Counted from the first letter of the stretch, positions 1 through 9,159 are shown. The stretch is DNA of 64,000 nt from Nitrosospira lacus (GCF_000355765.4 NZ_CP021106.3:1893137-1957136), one strand, 5' to 3'. Notes: generated by a model from the letters alone, not told the origin. A program made the numbers and translations.

Positions 1-2
1 AA

Positions 3-884
3 CCTTATCTCAACCCGGATTATGAAGGCGATGCCGGGCATGAGCATGACCATACGGCGCCGCCGGACAATCCCCGCTATCCGGATTCGCGCATCTATGG
101 AAAGTATGCATCCAAGGAACCGCCACGCTATGTTCCGCATCCCTATGAGCATATATGCTTCAAACCGCGCAAGGAGGACTACAAGCCGCCCATGCCATGT
201 GATGGCGACGAGGGTAATGGCGACGGATTATGTTTGCGCAGGAATCAGCGTTCACTCACCGTCGATCAGCAAAACCGGTTCCTGAATGCCTTTACCCAGA
301 TAAACGCGGTAAATGCCCTGGGGCCGCTGGTGGATATCCATTCTAACGCCATTCATCAAATGCACTCGAATCCCCGTTTTCTGCCGTGGCATCGGATCTA
401 CCTGATACGCATGGAGGAGCTGTTGAAAATGGTGGATCCCACTGTGTGCATCCCCTATTGGAAATCGAGCGAGGATCAATCGTTCCCCTCATGGCTGGCT
501 GGTTTCACCCCGACCGTGAACCTGATGAACGGGCCGCATACGGTAACCCGCAACATCGGCGCATTCGCAACCTTGCCAACCATGGCGGACGTAACGGCGG
601 TAATGGGCAATGGCACCTACAATTCGTTTGCGTCTGCGCTCGAAGGCATTCATAACTCGGGACATGTCTGGGTTGGCGGATCAATGGGGGGCATACCGAC
701 CGCGCCCACGGACCCGGTATTCTGGATGCACCATGCGGAGATAGACCGGATCTGGGCGGAATGGCAAGCGGCAAATCCCGGCCAGAATCCCGGTCTTGCC
801 GGCGCCGCGGCGATTATGGACCCCTGGACCGAGGATGAGGCAGCCACGCGCGATATCGCCGCGCTGGGGTATACCTACGTGTAA
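3..884 (+). CDS. Tyrosinase family type-3 copper oxidase (5' end outside window)
   Basis: The reading frame is open from the first bases to the TAA at 882-884, so the N-terminus lies outside the window. The visible 293 codons carry both copper sites of a tyrosinase. For CuA there are His residues in IHQMH and in the LPWHRIYL motif. For CuB there is HNSGH, followed by the hallmark TDPVFWMHHAEIDRIW. Enzymes of this family oxidise mono- or diphenols to o-quinones using a dicopper centre. An ATG at 192 is an internal Met and would delete a conserved-looking, Pro/His/Tyr-rich N-terminal stretch, so the longer reading is preferred. It is unrelated in detail to the two diverged copper proteins at 39-42 kb. 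The family assignment is firm; substrate and cellular location cannot be told from this fragment. Confidence 0.88.
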   Translation, partial: PYLNPDYEGDAGHEHDHTAPPDNPRYPDSRIYGKYASKEPPRYVPHPYEHICFKPRKEDYKPPMPCDGDEGNGDGLCLRRNQRSLTVDQQNRFLNAFTQINAVNALGPLVDIHSNAIHQMHSNPRFLPWHRIYLIRMEELLKMVDPTVCIPYWKSSEDQSFPSWLAGFTPTVNLMNGPHTVTRNIGAFATLPTMADVTAVMGNGTYNSFASALEGIHNSGHVWVGGSMGGIPTAPTDPVFWMHHAEIDRIWAEWQAANPGQNPGLAGAAAIMDPWTEDEAATRDIAALGYTYV

Positions 885-975
885 ATCATGTCATGTGTGC
901 TTGCCGGCTGCCGGGTTACGCTATGCTAACTCGGCCTGCCGGTACCTGAGTCCAGACACATCGCCATCATCCATT

Positions 976-1389
976 TCAAGAATTGTGCCGCCGGGAAGCC
1001 GGCAGGGGGAATACTTCGAATACTGAAATGGAATAATCCAGAAAAAGTTCGATTTTTTGCTTGAGACCAGTGGACATCGTTATCTGTCTGGAGCGGAGAT
1101 CTTCCGGATCCGTATGCTCGATGAGCAAGCCATGATCAATTGCAATCTGAACATACTTGATGGCGGTGCGTTGACTGATGTTTGGCATGAGTTGAGGCAA
1201 CTCGGATTTATAAAAAGTATCACGCGTAGCCCCGTCCAGCCGTAGCCACATCTGCGTAAAAAGATCGTAGTAGTTCAAGTCATGGAAGAGCTTGTCTCCC
1301 AAAACATCCATCCAGTATTGATCCGTGCTGTTAAGTAACTGAATAAACTGGCGCCGTCTCGCGTTCGCGGAGCTATCGGGTTTGCTCAT
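976..1389 (-). CDS. Winged-helix (MarR-like) transcriptional regulator
   Basis: This encodes a 137-residue protein. An N-terminal helical part (about residues 10-60) precedes a winged-helix-like segment (about 60-115) in which the stretch NISQRTAIKYVQIAIDHGLL looks like a recognition-helix region and RSRQITMS the wing. The length and layout fit MarR-type or related small regulators. It is transcribed divergently from the desaturase gene at 1532, and the shared 142-bp spacer contains two palindromes that could be operators. An autoregulated repressor of the desaturase is the simplest model, which is inference. It could also be an orphan wHTH protein of another family. Confidence 0.6.
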   Translation of the reverse strand: MSKPDSSANARRRQFIQLLNSTDQYWMDVLGDKLFHDLNYYDLFTQMWLRLDGATRDTFYKSELPQLMPNISQRTAIKYVQIAIDHGLLIEHTDPEDLRSRQITMSTGLKQKIELFLDYSISVFEVFPLPASRRHNS

Positions 1390-1426
1390 TCTTCATCCTG
1401 ATTGGTAATTCCAAGTTATCACAAAA

Positions 1427-1467
1427 GATATAATTATATCTCTTTTTTACATGTAATTTTACATGTA
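1427..1467. promoter_or_regulatory. Two palindromic operator-like sites between divergent genes
   Basis: Positions 1427-1440 read GATATAATTATATC, a perfect 14-bp palindrome. Positions 1448-1456 (TACATGTAA) and 1459-1467 (TTACATGTA) form a perfect 9-bp inverted repeat with a 2-bp spacer. Both lie between the start of the winged-helix regulator (1389, minus strand) and the desaturase (1532, plus strand). Dimeric MarR-like proteins bind such dyads, so these are candidate operators; binding is inferred. Confidence 0.5.
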
Positions 1468-1531
1468 TAATTACATCGTTCTCGCAATATTGCGGGATTA
1501 TCGGAATACCTTCGCAAAGGACGCCGGGACC

Positions 1532-2563
1532 ATGATTAACAGCATCGAGAAAACCTGGTTTCGCCATCAAGGCAGCCTGCTGCCAAACATTTCAGCACTG
1601 TTTTACTGCCACCTGACTTATTTTGGTGGAGCCGGGCTCATTTTGTCTCTGAATCCTGTCCTAATGGCGGCCGGCACGCTCGCCATGGCGCATGGCATGG
1701 TGATCGCCGCCTATCTGATTCACGACTGCGGACACAACACCCTGTTCAAATTGCCGCGTCACAATGCCATGATGGGGGGGGCGCTGAACTGGCTTACCGG
1801 CGGCTGTTATAGTACCTACGCGGATCTGCGTACGGCTCATATGCATCACCATGTGGATAATGCGGATGTGACCACGCTCGACTATAGAGGCTATCTTGCA
1901 AGGCATCCGGTCCAGCGCAAAATTGTGGAGGCATTGGAGTGGCTGTATGTGCCCGCCGTGGAATGGATCATGCATGGCGTGCTTGTCCTTGCCCCATTCG
2001 TTCTCAAGGAAAAGAAGGATCAACGCAGGCGTGTAACGCGGGTAGCAGTAATCCGCTTCGGCCTGTTTCTGGCGCTGTTCCTCTACTCGCCGATAGCCTG
2101 TCTGTGCTATCTGCTGGCTTACACCATCCTTTTGACCGTGTTGCGTTTCATGGATGCGTTCCAGCATAACTATGGCGTCGTCGCCCTGGCGCTGGCGGAT
2201 GAAGCTGAGCTGATAAAGCACAGGGGCGACCGGGACTATGAGCAATCCCATACGTTCAGCAACCTGATTTCGGTGCAGCATCCATGGCTGAATCTCCTTA
2301 CCCTCAACTTCGGCTATCACAATGCGCATCACGCCAGGCCCACCACGCCCTGGCACATGCTGCCAACATTGCATCAGGCGCTGTATGGGAACGATACGTC
2401 CGCTGTCATCCCATTCCGGAAGCAATTATCAAGCTTCCATAAGAACAGGGTCACACGCGTACTCGGCGACGATAGCGAGATGCAAGGAAACCGGTTTGCG
2501 CAGCGCCTGTGGAATGGTTCAGCAGTGGGTGTTGCCGGAGTGTCTTTCCTGACCCCGTTCTAA
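1532..2563 (+). CDS. Membrane fatty-acid desaturase
   Basis: This is a 343-residue membrane protein with the three histidine boxes of the non-haem di-iron desaturases: HDCGH at residues 64-68, HMHHH at 103-107 and HNAHH at 263-267, with hydrophobic segments around 35-62 and 165-200. Such enzymes use O2 and electrons from a redox partner to introduce a double bond into acyl chains. The ATG at 1532 is chosen because it follows an AAAGGA-like ribosome site. The alternative ATG at 1463 lies inside the palindromic operator region and would add 23 residues. The gene is divergent from a winged-helix regulator, suggesting regulated membrane-lipid adjustment. Substrate position specificity and electron donor are unknown. 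Confidence 0.88.
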   Translation: MINSIEKTWFRHQGSLLPNISALFYCHLTYFGGAGLILSLNPVLMAAGTLAMAHGMVIAAYLIHDCGHNTLFKLPRHNAMMGGALNWLTGGCYSTYADLRTAHMHHHVDNADVTTLDYRGYLARHPVQRKIVEALEWLYVPAVEWIMHGVLVLAPFVLKEKKDQRRRVTRVAVIRFGLFLALFLYSPIACLCYLLAYTILLTVLRFMDAFQHNYGVVALALADEAELIKHRGDRDYEQSHTFSNLISVQHPWLNLLTLNFGYHNAHHARPTTPWHMLPTLHQALYGNDTSAVIPFRKQLSSFHKNRVTRVLGDDSEMQGNRFAQRLWNGSAVGVAGVSFLTPF

Positions 2564-2565
2564 GA

Positions 2566-2600
2566 AACGCCCAACGGCCTCTGATTTGACCGGGGGCGTT
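2566..2600 (+). terminator. Inverted repeat after desaturase gene
   Basis: AACGCCC at 2566-2572 pairs with GGGCGTT at 2594-2600, directly after the desaturase stop codon. No clear T-run follows, so it may be a factor-assisted or weak terminator. Confidence 0.35.
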
Positions 2601-2759
2601 CGTGGTTACACAAATTGCAGTGAACTCGTGTACCGCCATGTTGCGCTCCCTGGTGCCGTAGACTAAGCTACGATTTCCACCGCCTTTATCCCACGCCTGC
2701 GATCATCCCGATTCCATAGCAGCGCGCTCCGCGGAGGACTTGTTCAGGGGTTTCCTAAT

Positions 2760-3458
2760 ATGAATAAAGTTTGCTTGGTTGCTGGGGTGGGTCCGGGGAA
2801 CGGTACCGCGATCGCAAGCCAGTTTTCCGCCAATGGTTACCAGGTAGCTCTTTGCGCGCGTAACCAACAGAAATTGAATGACATTGCGGCGACTATCAAG
2901 GGTTCCAGCCCATTCGGGTACGATGTCCGGGACCCGGAAGCCGCACCCAAAGTTTTTGCCCAAGTCCGGCAGCAACTTGGCCCGATTGACGTTCTTGTGT
3001 ACAACGCGGGTGCGGGCACTTTCGCCAATATCGACGATGCCACGCTGGAGGATTTTCAGTCCGCGTGGGAAGTTAATTGCAGGGGGTTGTTTCTCGCGGT
3101 AAAGGAGGCGCTCCCCGATATGCGCGCTGCGGGAACCGGTCATATCATCGCCATCGGTGCGACCGCATCCATCAAGGGTGGGGCCAATTTTGTTCCCTTC
3201 GCATCCGCGAAGGCCGGTCAACGGGGACTCGTCCAGTCTCTGGCAAGATATCTCTGGCCCGAGAATATTCATGTCAGCTATGTAATACTCGACGGGATCG
3301 TGAATCTGCGGCGAACCAGGCAGCTGATGCCTGACAAGCCGGATGAATTCTTTATGGAACCTTCCCGGATTGCGGAATCTGTCTACTTTCTCACACAGCA
3401 GAACAAACAAGCCTGGACATTCGAACTCGATCTTCGGCCTTACGCCGAGAAATGGTAG
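2760..3458 (+). CDS. SDR family oxidoreductase with Phe at the catalytic Tyr position
   Basis: This is a 232-residue classical-length short-chain dehydrogenase. The nucleotide-binding GxGxGxG motif is at residues 9-15 (GVGPGNG), followed by CARN for cofactor ribose/phosphate contact (favouring NADP) and YNAGAG after the fourth strand. The active-site YxxxK appears as FASAK (F147, K151), so the usual proton-donating tyrosine is phenylalanine; the codon is TTC. The protein is otherwise well formed, which argues against a decaying gene. It may belong to an SDR subgroup with altered chemistry or be a binding protein. It stands alone between the desaturase and the sulfhydrylase gene, with AGGGG upstream as a possible ribosome site. 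Substrate unknown. Confidence 0.82.
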   Translation: MNKVCLVAGVGPGNGTAIASQFSANGYQVALCARNQQKLNDIAATIKGSSPFGYDVRDPEAAPKVFAQVRQQLGPIDVLVYNAGAGTFANIDDATLEDFQSAWEVNCRGLFLAVKEALPDMRAAGTGHIIAIGATASIKGGANFVPFASAKAGQRGLVQSLARYLWPENIHVSYVILDGIVNLRRTRQLMPDKPDEFFMEPSRIAESVYFLTQQNKQAWTFELDLRPYAEKW

Positions 3459-3578
3459 GTATGGCAGCCTGCTATCCGGTAGCGTTCGCAGCGCTCACCA
3501 CTGGTGGGCCGGATCCCGGATCAAACCGAAATGACAAATTCGTAGTATTTTCGCGCCATAGTTAAACATGAGGGTTGT

Positions 3579-4850
3579 ATGAAACTGGAATCGCTGGCAC
3601 TGCACCATGGATACAAATCCGAACCGACGACGAGAGCTGCGGCGGTTCCCATTTATCAGACAACATCCTATACGTTCGACAACACGCAACATGGCGCCGA
3701 TCTATTTGATCTAAAGGTGCCGGGAAATATTTATACGCGCATCATGAATCCCACCAACGCGGTGCTGGAGCAGCGAATTGCGGAGATGGAGGAGGGGGTC
3801 GGTGCGCTGACCGTGGCCTCGGGCATGGCGGCAATCACCTATGCGATCCAATGTATCGCCAGCACCGGCGACAATATTGTGAGTACCAGTCAGCTTTATG
3901 GGGGCACCTACAATTTGTTTGCCCATACGTTCCCGAGACAAGGCATCACATCGCGCATGGTGTCGTACGATGACTATGAGGGCATCGAGCGGAATATCGA
4001 CAACAATACCCGGGCCGTTTTTTGTGAATCCATCGGAAATCCCGCGGGGAATATCGTCGATATCGAAAAATTGGCGGACATTGCCCACAGGCACGGGGTG
4101 CCTCTGATTGTCGACAGTACGGTTTCCACCCCCTATCTTTGCCAGCCTTTCAGGTTTGGCGCGGATGTCGTGGTGCATTCGCTGACGAAATATATCGGAG
4201 GTCATGGCACGACGGTGGGGGGAATGATCGTGGATTCGGGGAAATTCGATTGGGTGAAGCACAAGGAACGCTTTCCCCTCCTGAATGAAGCCGATCCCTC
4301 GTACCATGGTGTGGTGTATACGGAAGCGTTTGAAAATGCCGCCTTCATTGGCCGCTGCCGGGTCGTGCCGCTGCGTAATACCGGGGCGGCTCTATCACCG
4401 CATAGCGCATTCTTGATACTGCAAGGCCTGGAAACGCTGGGTTTGAGGATGGAGCGGCACTGTGAGAACGCCCTGAAAGTCGCGCAGTACCTGGAAGGCC
4501 ATCCAAAAGTGGAACGGGTCAATTATGCAGGATTGCCCCGCAGCAAATATCACGACCTGTGTATCAGGCTAAGCAAGGGAAAAGCCTCTGGGATACTGAG
4601 CTTCGAGATCAAGGGTGGAGCAGCCGCGGGCGGCCGCTTCATCGATGCGCTGAAGATGATCTTGCGTCTGGTCAATATCGGCGATGCAAAATCACTCGCC
4701 TGCCATCCTGCATCAACCACCCATCGGCAATTGAGCCCCGATGAGTTGACGGCCTCGGGGGTGTCGGAGGGCTTGGTCAGAATATCGGTGGGCATAGAGC
4801 ATATCGACGATATCATCGAGGATATTGCTCAGGCGCTGACCAGATGTTAG
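3579..4850 (+). CDS. metY: O-acetylhomoserine sulfhydrylase (PLP-dependent, MetY type)
   Basis: This 423-residue protein is of the Cys/Met-metabolism PLP family. It starts with the typical LALHHGYKSEPTTRAAAVPIY segment. The cofactor lysine is K204 in the motif SLTKYIGGHGTTVGG, which is characteristic of the O-acetylhomoserine (thiol)-lyase branch, and the C-terminus has SVGIEHIDDIIEDI. The expected reaction is O-acetyl-L-homoserine plus sulfide giving homocysteine plus acetate, in the cytoplasm. The length fits the family (about 420-430). It ends tail-to-tail with the alpha/beta hydrolase, the two stop codons overlapping by 3 nt. A MetE-like methyltransferase lies 1.1 kb further on, on the other strand. 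A related gamma-synthase activity cannot be excluded. Confidence 0.9.
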   Translation: MKLESLALHHGYKSEPTTRAAAVPIYQTTSYTFDNTQHGADLFDLKVPGNIYTRIMNPTNAVLEQRIAEMEEGVGALTVASGMAAITYAIQCIASTGDNIVSTSQLYGGTYNLFAHTFPRQGITSRMVSYDDYEGIERNIDNNTRAVFCESIGNPAGNIVDIEKLADIAHRHGVPLIVDSTVSTPYLCQPFRFGADVVVHSLTKYIGGHGTTVGGMIVDSGKFDWVKHKERFPLLNEADPSYHGVVYTEAFENAAFIGRCRVVPLRNTGAALSPHSAFLILQGLETLGLRMERHCENALKVAQYLEGHPKVERVNYAGLPRSKYHDLCIRLSKGKASGILSFEIKGGAAAGGRFIDALKMILRLVNIGDAKSLACHPASTTHRQLSPDELTASGVSEGLVRISVGIEHIDDIIEDIAQALTRC

Positions 4851-5800
4851 ATACCGTTGTTTGAGTGTGCCCGCTGATGGGTTGCGTCTTGATCCATCCA
4901 TCCATCTGCCCCCCTCTCGTGCATATAAGGCTCAAGAAAATCCAGGATGTGGCCTTCATATTCCTTGCCCGCATAGGCGTGCATGTTGAAGTGTCCGCCT
5001 CCCGGCACTATCCACATTTCTTTTGGCTGCCGGGCGGCCTCAAACAACCGTCCGGTTTCCGCGACTGTCGTATGGCGGTCGTCGGTGCCGGAAATCAGCA
5101 GTAAGGGTGCATTGAGGTTGCCTATGCGGGTAATGGGATTCAACGCCTCGGGCGGAACATTCAGACGAAATGTTAGCTGCCATAGCAGGAGTGGGGAAAG
5201 CACCCGTCCCGCCTCGCCAAGGTGGAGCCTCAAGCGGTTTTCGACAGCTTCTTTAATAGTGGGGTGCATCGATTCCAGCACTACGGCATCAAGCCTTAAC
5301 GGATGGCCTGCCAGTACGATAGCTGCCGCACCCAGCGAAACGCCAATGGCGGCAATCCTTTCAGACGGGAAATTTTTCCGCAGAAAGGCCACGGCAGCCT
5401 CTACATTCTCTGATTCACGCGCACCAAAGGTGATCCGTTCGCCAGGTGTCTCGCCATGCGCCTGAAGATCGATGAGAAGAACGCCGTATCCCCGGGCATT
5501 CAGAAACCTGGCCCGGCTCAGCATCTCGACGCGATTGCTGCGGATCGAATGAACCAGTAATACCACGCCGCCGCCATGTTCACCGCGCCTCAGCCAGCCG
5601 TGCACACCCGAATCGCCATCGCTGGAGCCGGCATCGGAGGGAATCTGCACGGACTCGACCGGGAAATCGGATGATACCGTGCCCGACAGGGAATCCACAG
5701 AGGTGGGCGCCGCGCCACTCAATAATTCGCCCACTCCCACGGCACCGATCATTATGGCGCTCACGCAGGCGGGTATTGCGATCGGAATCCAGCGGCGCAT
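4847..5800 (-). CDS. Exported or membrane-anchored alpha/beta hydrolase
   Basis: This is a 317-residue protein. The first 30 residues form a signal sequence or N-terminal anchor (IPIAIPACVSAIMIGAVGVG). The hydrolase core has VLLVHSIRSNR near the oxyanion region, the nucleophile elbow GVSLGAA with Ser155, an acid in SGTDDRHT (Asp240) and His270 in GGGHFN, giving a complete Ser-Asp-His triad. It resembles the dienelactone-hydrolase/BAAT-like and prolyl-oligopeptidase-like esterases; substrate unknown. It probably acts on the periplasmic side. Its 3' end overlaps the stop codon of the converging metY gene. Confidence 0.82.
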   Translation of the reverse strand: MRRWIPIAIPACVSAIMIGAVGVGELLSGAAPTSVDSLSGTVSSDFPVESVQIPSDAGSSDGDSGVHGWLRRGEHGGGVVLLVHSIRSNRVEMLSRARFLNARGYGVLLIDLQAHGETPGERITFGARESENVEAAVAFLRKNFPSERIAAIGVSLGAAAIVLAGHPLRLDAVVLESMHPTIKEAVENRLRLHLGEAGRVLSPLLLWQLTFRLNVPPEALNPITRIGNLNAPLLLISGTDDRHTTVAETGRLFEAARQPKEMWIVPGGGHFNMHAYAGKEYEGHILDFLEPYMHERGADGWMDQDATHQRAHSNNGI

Positions 5801-5961
5801 GTGTGTTTAGTTTAAGGGAAAAGCTGATTTGCTGGTTATCTGTGGGGTCACGCCATTGGCAACCTAACCCGTTCCTGCTGAAAAAGGCTCGCCATCCCGG
5901 CTTGGATTTTTCGCGTGGATTATCAGCACCTGCGGAAACCGTTTCAATCGATAATACTTTG

Positions 5962-7059
5962 TCACGGTTTTCCGGCGAGCATTTTCGATGCGAGGGCGGT
6001 GCCGAGCACGCGTGCCTGTATCTTCTCGAAGGCTGTGTCGCGGCTTGTGGAGGTATCATCGCAGAAGGGGGAGAACCCGCAGTCATCGGTGGTGCCTAGC
6101 TGATCAATGGGAATATATTCAGCCGCCTCGATAATGCGGTCGCGTATCTGTTCGGGGTTTTCGACGTGCGGATCGATAGGATCGACGACGCCGATGAAAA
6201 TCCGATGGTCCGGTTTCATATGGGCACGGATGATCTTCAGCACTCGCACGTAATCGCGCTCCGCCGCCAGCGCAATATAAAAATTTCCTGCTTTCAATTG
6301 AAACAGGCTGGGTAACAACTCGGCATAATCGACATCGGCACTGTGTGTCGAATCCCGGTCGCCGCCCGCGCATGTGTGGATTCCAATCCGCGCAAGTTCT
6401 TCGGAGGAAAAACGCGAAAGCGCCAGGTTATTCAGATCGATAAAACTGTTGAGGAGCTTGCCCGTGGGATCAAGCTTTAATGCCAGCCGTCCCTCGGTGA
6501 AATCGATTTGTACTTTGTGCGCGCCCTTGTCAAGACAGCGGCGAACCTCGATTTCGTGTTCGTGAAGAAGATCGTCGATAAATTCCGCGCGCGAGTATCC
6601 GGGTATCTCCGTGGCGGGGTATATGAGACTTAGTGCGGAAGGTGAGATGACCGCCTGCTTCACGGGAACGCGCGTGTGCCGCATGGCCTTTTCCAGAAAA
6701 CGATCCGCGTAGATCCGGTAACGGAATGGCCCCGAGGTGAGCTGCGGCAGGCGACGGGTATGGCCGGCGTCGAAGGGAATGATGAAACCATCGGGCGTCG
6801 TATTTTCGAGCCCGTCCACGCAATAAGTGACGAAATTATGGTATTTCCGCTGCTCGCCATCGGTAATGACCGGCGAACCGGTCGCCTCGAACCTTTGGAT
6901 GGTATCCCGTATCGCGATATCGTAGAGCGGTTCCAACTTGGGGTCCATATGGTTACCCTCAGCGAATGCCTCGATCAATTCGGGAGGTCTCGGAATGCTG
7001 CCGATGGGCTCGGTGGGTATGGTCATCATCATGATTTCTGATAATTCAAGTTTCTCCAT
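5962..7059 (-). CDS. MetE C-domain-like methyltransferase (cobalamin-independent methionine synthase family)
   Basis: This 365-residue protein matches the length of stand-alone homologues of the catalytic C-terminal half of MetE, not the full about 750-residue enzyme. Visible family features are the IGSIPRPPEL opening, ITDGEQRK, the metal-site segment HTCAGG, and a C-terminal TTDDCGFSPF where the last zinc-binding Cys normally lies. Members transfer a methyl group to a thiol such as homocysteine, but stand-alone versions often use another methyl donor. Its ATG follows the TAG stop of the hybrid kinase gene directly (TAG then ATG with no spacer), so translation of the two is probably coupled. 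The methyl donor cannot be inferred. Confidence 0.8.
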   Translation of the reverse strand: MEKLELSEIMMMTIPTEPIGSIPRPPELIEAFAEGNHMDPKLEPLYDIAIRDTIQRFEATGSPVITDGEQRKYHNFVTYCVDGLENTTPDGFIIPFDAGHTRRLPQLTSGPFRYRIYADRFLEKAMRHTRVPVKQAVISPSALSLIYPATEIPGYSRAEFIDDLLHEHEIEVRRCLDKGAHKVQIDFTEGRLALKLDPTGKLLNSFIDLNNLALSRFSSEELARIGIHTCAGGDRDSTHSADVDYAELLPSLFQLKAGNFYIALAAERDYVRVLKIIRAHMKPDHRIFIGVVDPIDPHVENPEQIRDRIIEAAEYIPIDQLGTTDDCGFSPFCDDTSTSRDTAFEKIQARVLGTALASKMLAGKP

Positions 7060-9159
7060 CTAGTCCACCCGAGGCTTTCGCGTCCATTTGCTCAGACTCC
7101 CGATGGTGGCAATCAGTTCGTGCGATTCGACGGGCTTGGAAAGATGCATCTGGTACCCGGCAATCATCGCGCGGGTCCGATCTTCGGCCCGGGCAAAAGC
7201 GGTGAGGGCGATGGCGGGTGTATTTCCGCCGTGAGCTGCAGGAAGATTTCTTACCTCGCGGATGAGCTGGTACCCATCCTTTCCAGGCATGCCGATGTCA
7301 CTTATCATGACATCTGGTCTCCTGCTTTTCAGAAGCTCCAATCCTTCCACGGCATTGGCGGCGGTGATTACGTCGGCTTCGTATTCGGTCAGCACTTCAT
7401 TGATGAGCTCAAGGGAATCCAGTTCGTCGTCAATGACCAGAATCTTTACGCCCGCGAGCGTGACGTATCGGCTGCCCGGCGCGGTGGCTGCCGATGCGGG
7501 GGCGCGCTGATCTTTTCTGTCCTTGATGGATGCAAGCGGCAGGCTCACGCTAAACGACGCGCCCAATCCTTCACCGGCGCTTTCCGCATGAACCGTTCCG
7601 CCATGAAGCGCTACAAGCTGCTTCACGATCGAAAGTCCCAGGCCGAGGCCCCCGTGGTACCGGGTAAGCGAGGAGTCGGCCTGCCGGAAGCGGTCAAAAA
7701 TGTATGCCATGAACTCAGGCTTTATTCCGATGCCCGAATCCTTTACCGTGATCTCCAGATGCGCAGACTCTCGCCTGACGATAAACTCGATATTGCCCTC
7801 CCTGGGAGTAAATTTGACCGCATTGGAAAGAAGATTCCAGATTATCTGCTGGAGCCGGTTAGGGTCACCCGAGATAAATCCGGCGTCGGGGTCGATCTTT
7901 TTTATCAGATGAATATGTTTGGCCTCCGCCGCAGGAGCCACTGACTCCAACGCCGCCTCGGCTATCCCGGCAAGGTTTAGCCGCTGCACATCCAATTTTA
8001 TTTTCCCGGAGATTATGCTGCTCATTTCAAGAAGGTCTTCAATAAGCTTGTTTTGCACACGCGCGTTTCTTTCTATGGTCTCCAGCCCCCGCTGAACGGC
8101 TTCCTGCTTCATTGTTCCCTGTGAGATAAGCTGTGCCCATCCGAGGATTGCGTTAAGCGGTGTCCTGAGCTCATGAGACAGGGTAGCGAGAAATTCATCC
8201 TTGATCCGGTTGGCCCGCTCCGCTTCGTTCCTTGCGGCCCGTTCGTTCTCAAGAAGCTGTTTCTTTTCTTCGTCCGCCCGTTTTATGCTGTCGATGTCCG
8301 TGTTCGAACACACCCACATCGATACTTTTCCCAAGGCATCGCGCTTGGCATGAGCCCGGGTCAGATGCCAGCGGTAGCCGCCGTCGGCCTGACGGAAGCG
8401 GATTTCCATCTGGAAAGGTTCTCCTGTGGCAAGAGAGTGGCGCCAGCGGCTGGTATTCTCATCCACGTCATCAGGATGGACAAATTCTGTGTTGGCCCAG
8501 CTTTCCATCTGCTCAAGAGGAAGTCCGGTATAGTCTCTCCATTGCTGATTAAAATAATCCACAACACCGTCTGCCCGGGCGGTAAATATTTTCAAAGGCA
8601 TCGACTCGGCCATGAAACGTTGCCGTTCCCCGCTTTCCCGTAGTGCTTCTTCAGCATGCCTGCGCGCCGTGATGTCCCTGAAGCTCCAGACACGGCCAAT
8701 ATTCTGATTCTCAATATATTGAATTTGGGAGAACCGCTCAAACACCCTGCCATCGTTGAGTTCCAGCACATCATAGCTATCCGCGGGCCAGGATGAATAG
8801 ATCTCTTCTGTTCTCTCCAAAAGCCATTGGGGGTTCTTCGCATTCATACAGCATAATTTCAGCAGTTGCCTGTGTTCACTTAAATTTGTAATGTCGCGGG
8901 GTATTCGCCACATCCGCAGATACAGTTCATTGAAGCGAAGTACCAGTCCGTCCTGATCGGTAACCAGGATTCCATCAGCGGTGGATTCAATGGTGGCGCG
9001 CAGGATCGAGAGCGAGTGATCGAGCCGCCGTGCTTTTTCTTCCAGCGATTTTTTGGCTTGTCTGAGTTCGTTCTCGGCTCGCTGGCGCGCGAGGAGAATG
9101 GTGTTCGAGGTTTGCAATGCAACGGAGTGCAGTAGTTTCTCTTCGCTATCGTCTATCAT
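7060..9159 (-). CDS. Hybrid sensor histidine kinase (2 PAS, HisKA, HATPase, REC)
   Basis: This is a 699-residue protein without evident membrane segments. The order is an N-terminal coiled coil (10-50), PAS (about 52-165), PAS/PAC (about 180-295) and a short coil. The HisKA phosphoacceptor is His329 in LATLSHELRTP. The HATPase has an N-box (LLSNAVKF), G1 (DSGIGI) and G2 (GLGLGLS). A C-terminal receiver carries Asp621 in MISDIGMPG and the conserved Lys in LSKPV. It is a cytosolic hybrid kinase whose signal probably enters through the PAS domains. It is co-transcribed with the MetE-like gene, which starts on the base after its stop codon, and is divergent from a second hybrid kinase 252 bp away. 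No separate output regulator is visible nearby. Confidence 0.9.
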   Translation of the reverse strand: MIDDSEEKLLHSVALQTSNTILLARQRAENELRQAKKSLEEKARRLDHSLSILRATIESTADGILVTDQDGLVLRFNELYLRMWRIPRDITNLSEHRQLLKLCCMNAKNPQWLLERTEEIYSSWPADSYDVLELNDGRVFERFSQIQYIENQNIGRVWSFRDITARRHAEEALRESGERQRFMAESMPLKIFTARADGVVDYFNQQWRDYTGLPLEQMESWANTEFVHPDDVDENTSRWRHSLATGEPFQMEIRFRQADGGYRWHLTRAHAKRDALGKVSMWVCSNTDIDSIKRADEEKKQLLENERAARNEAERANRIKDEFLATLSHELRTPLNAILGWAQLISQGTMKQEAVQRGLETIERNARVQNKLIEDLLEMSSIISGKIKLDVQRLNLAGIAEAALESVAPAAEAKHIHLIKKIDPDAGFISGDPNRLQQIIWNLLSNAVKFTPREGNIEFIVRRESAHLEITVKDSGIGIKPEFMAYIFDRFRQADSSLTRYHGGLGLGLSIVKQLVALHGGTVHAESAGEGLGASFSVSLPLASIKDRKDQRAPASAATAPGSRYVTLAGVKILVIDDELDSLELINEVLTEYEADVITAANAVEGLELLKSRRPDVMISDIGMPGKDGYQLIREVRNLPAAHGGNTPAIALTAFARAEDRTRAMIAGYQMHLSKPVESHELIATIGSLSKWTRKPRVD

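Noticed and set aside
3459-3578. SAM/SAH riboswitch upstream of metY
   Set aside because: Only a generic GC-rich stem is visible; no conserved riboswitch core could be recognised.
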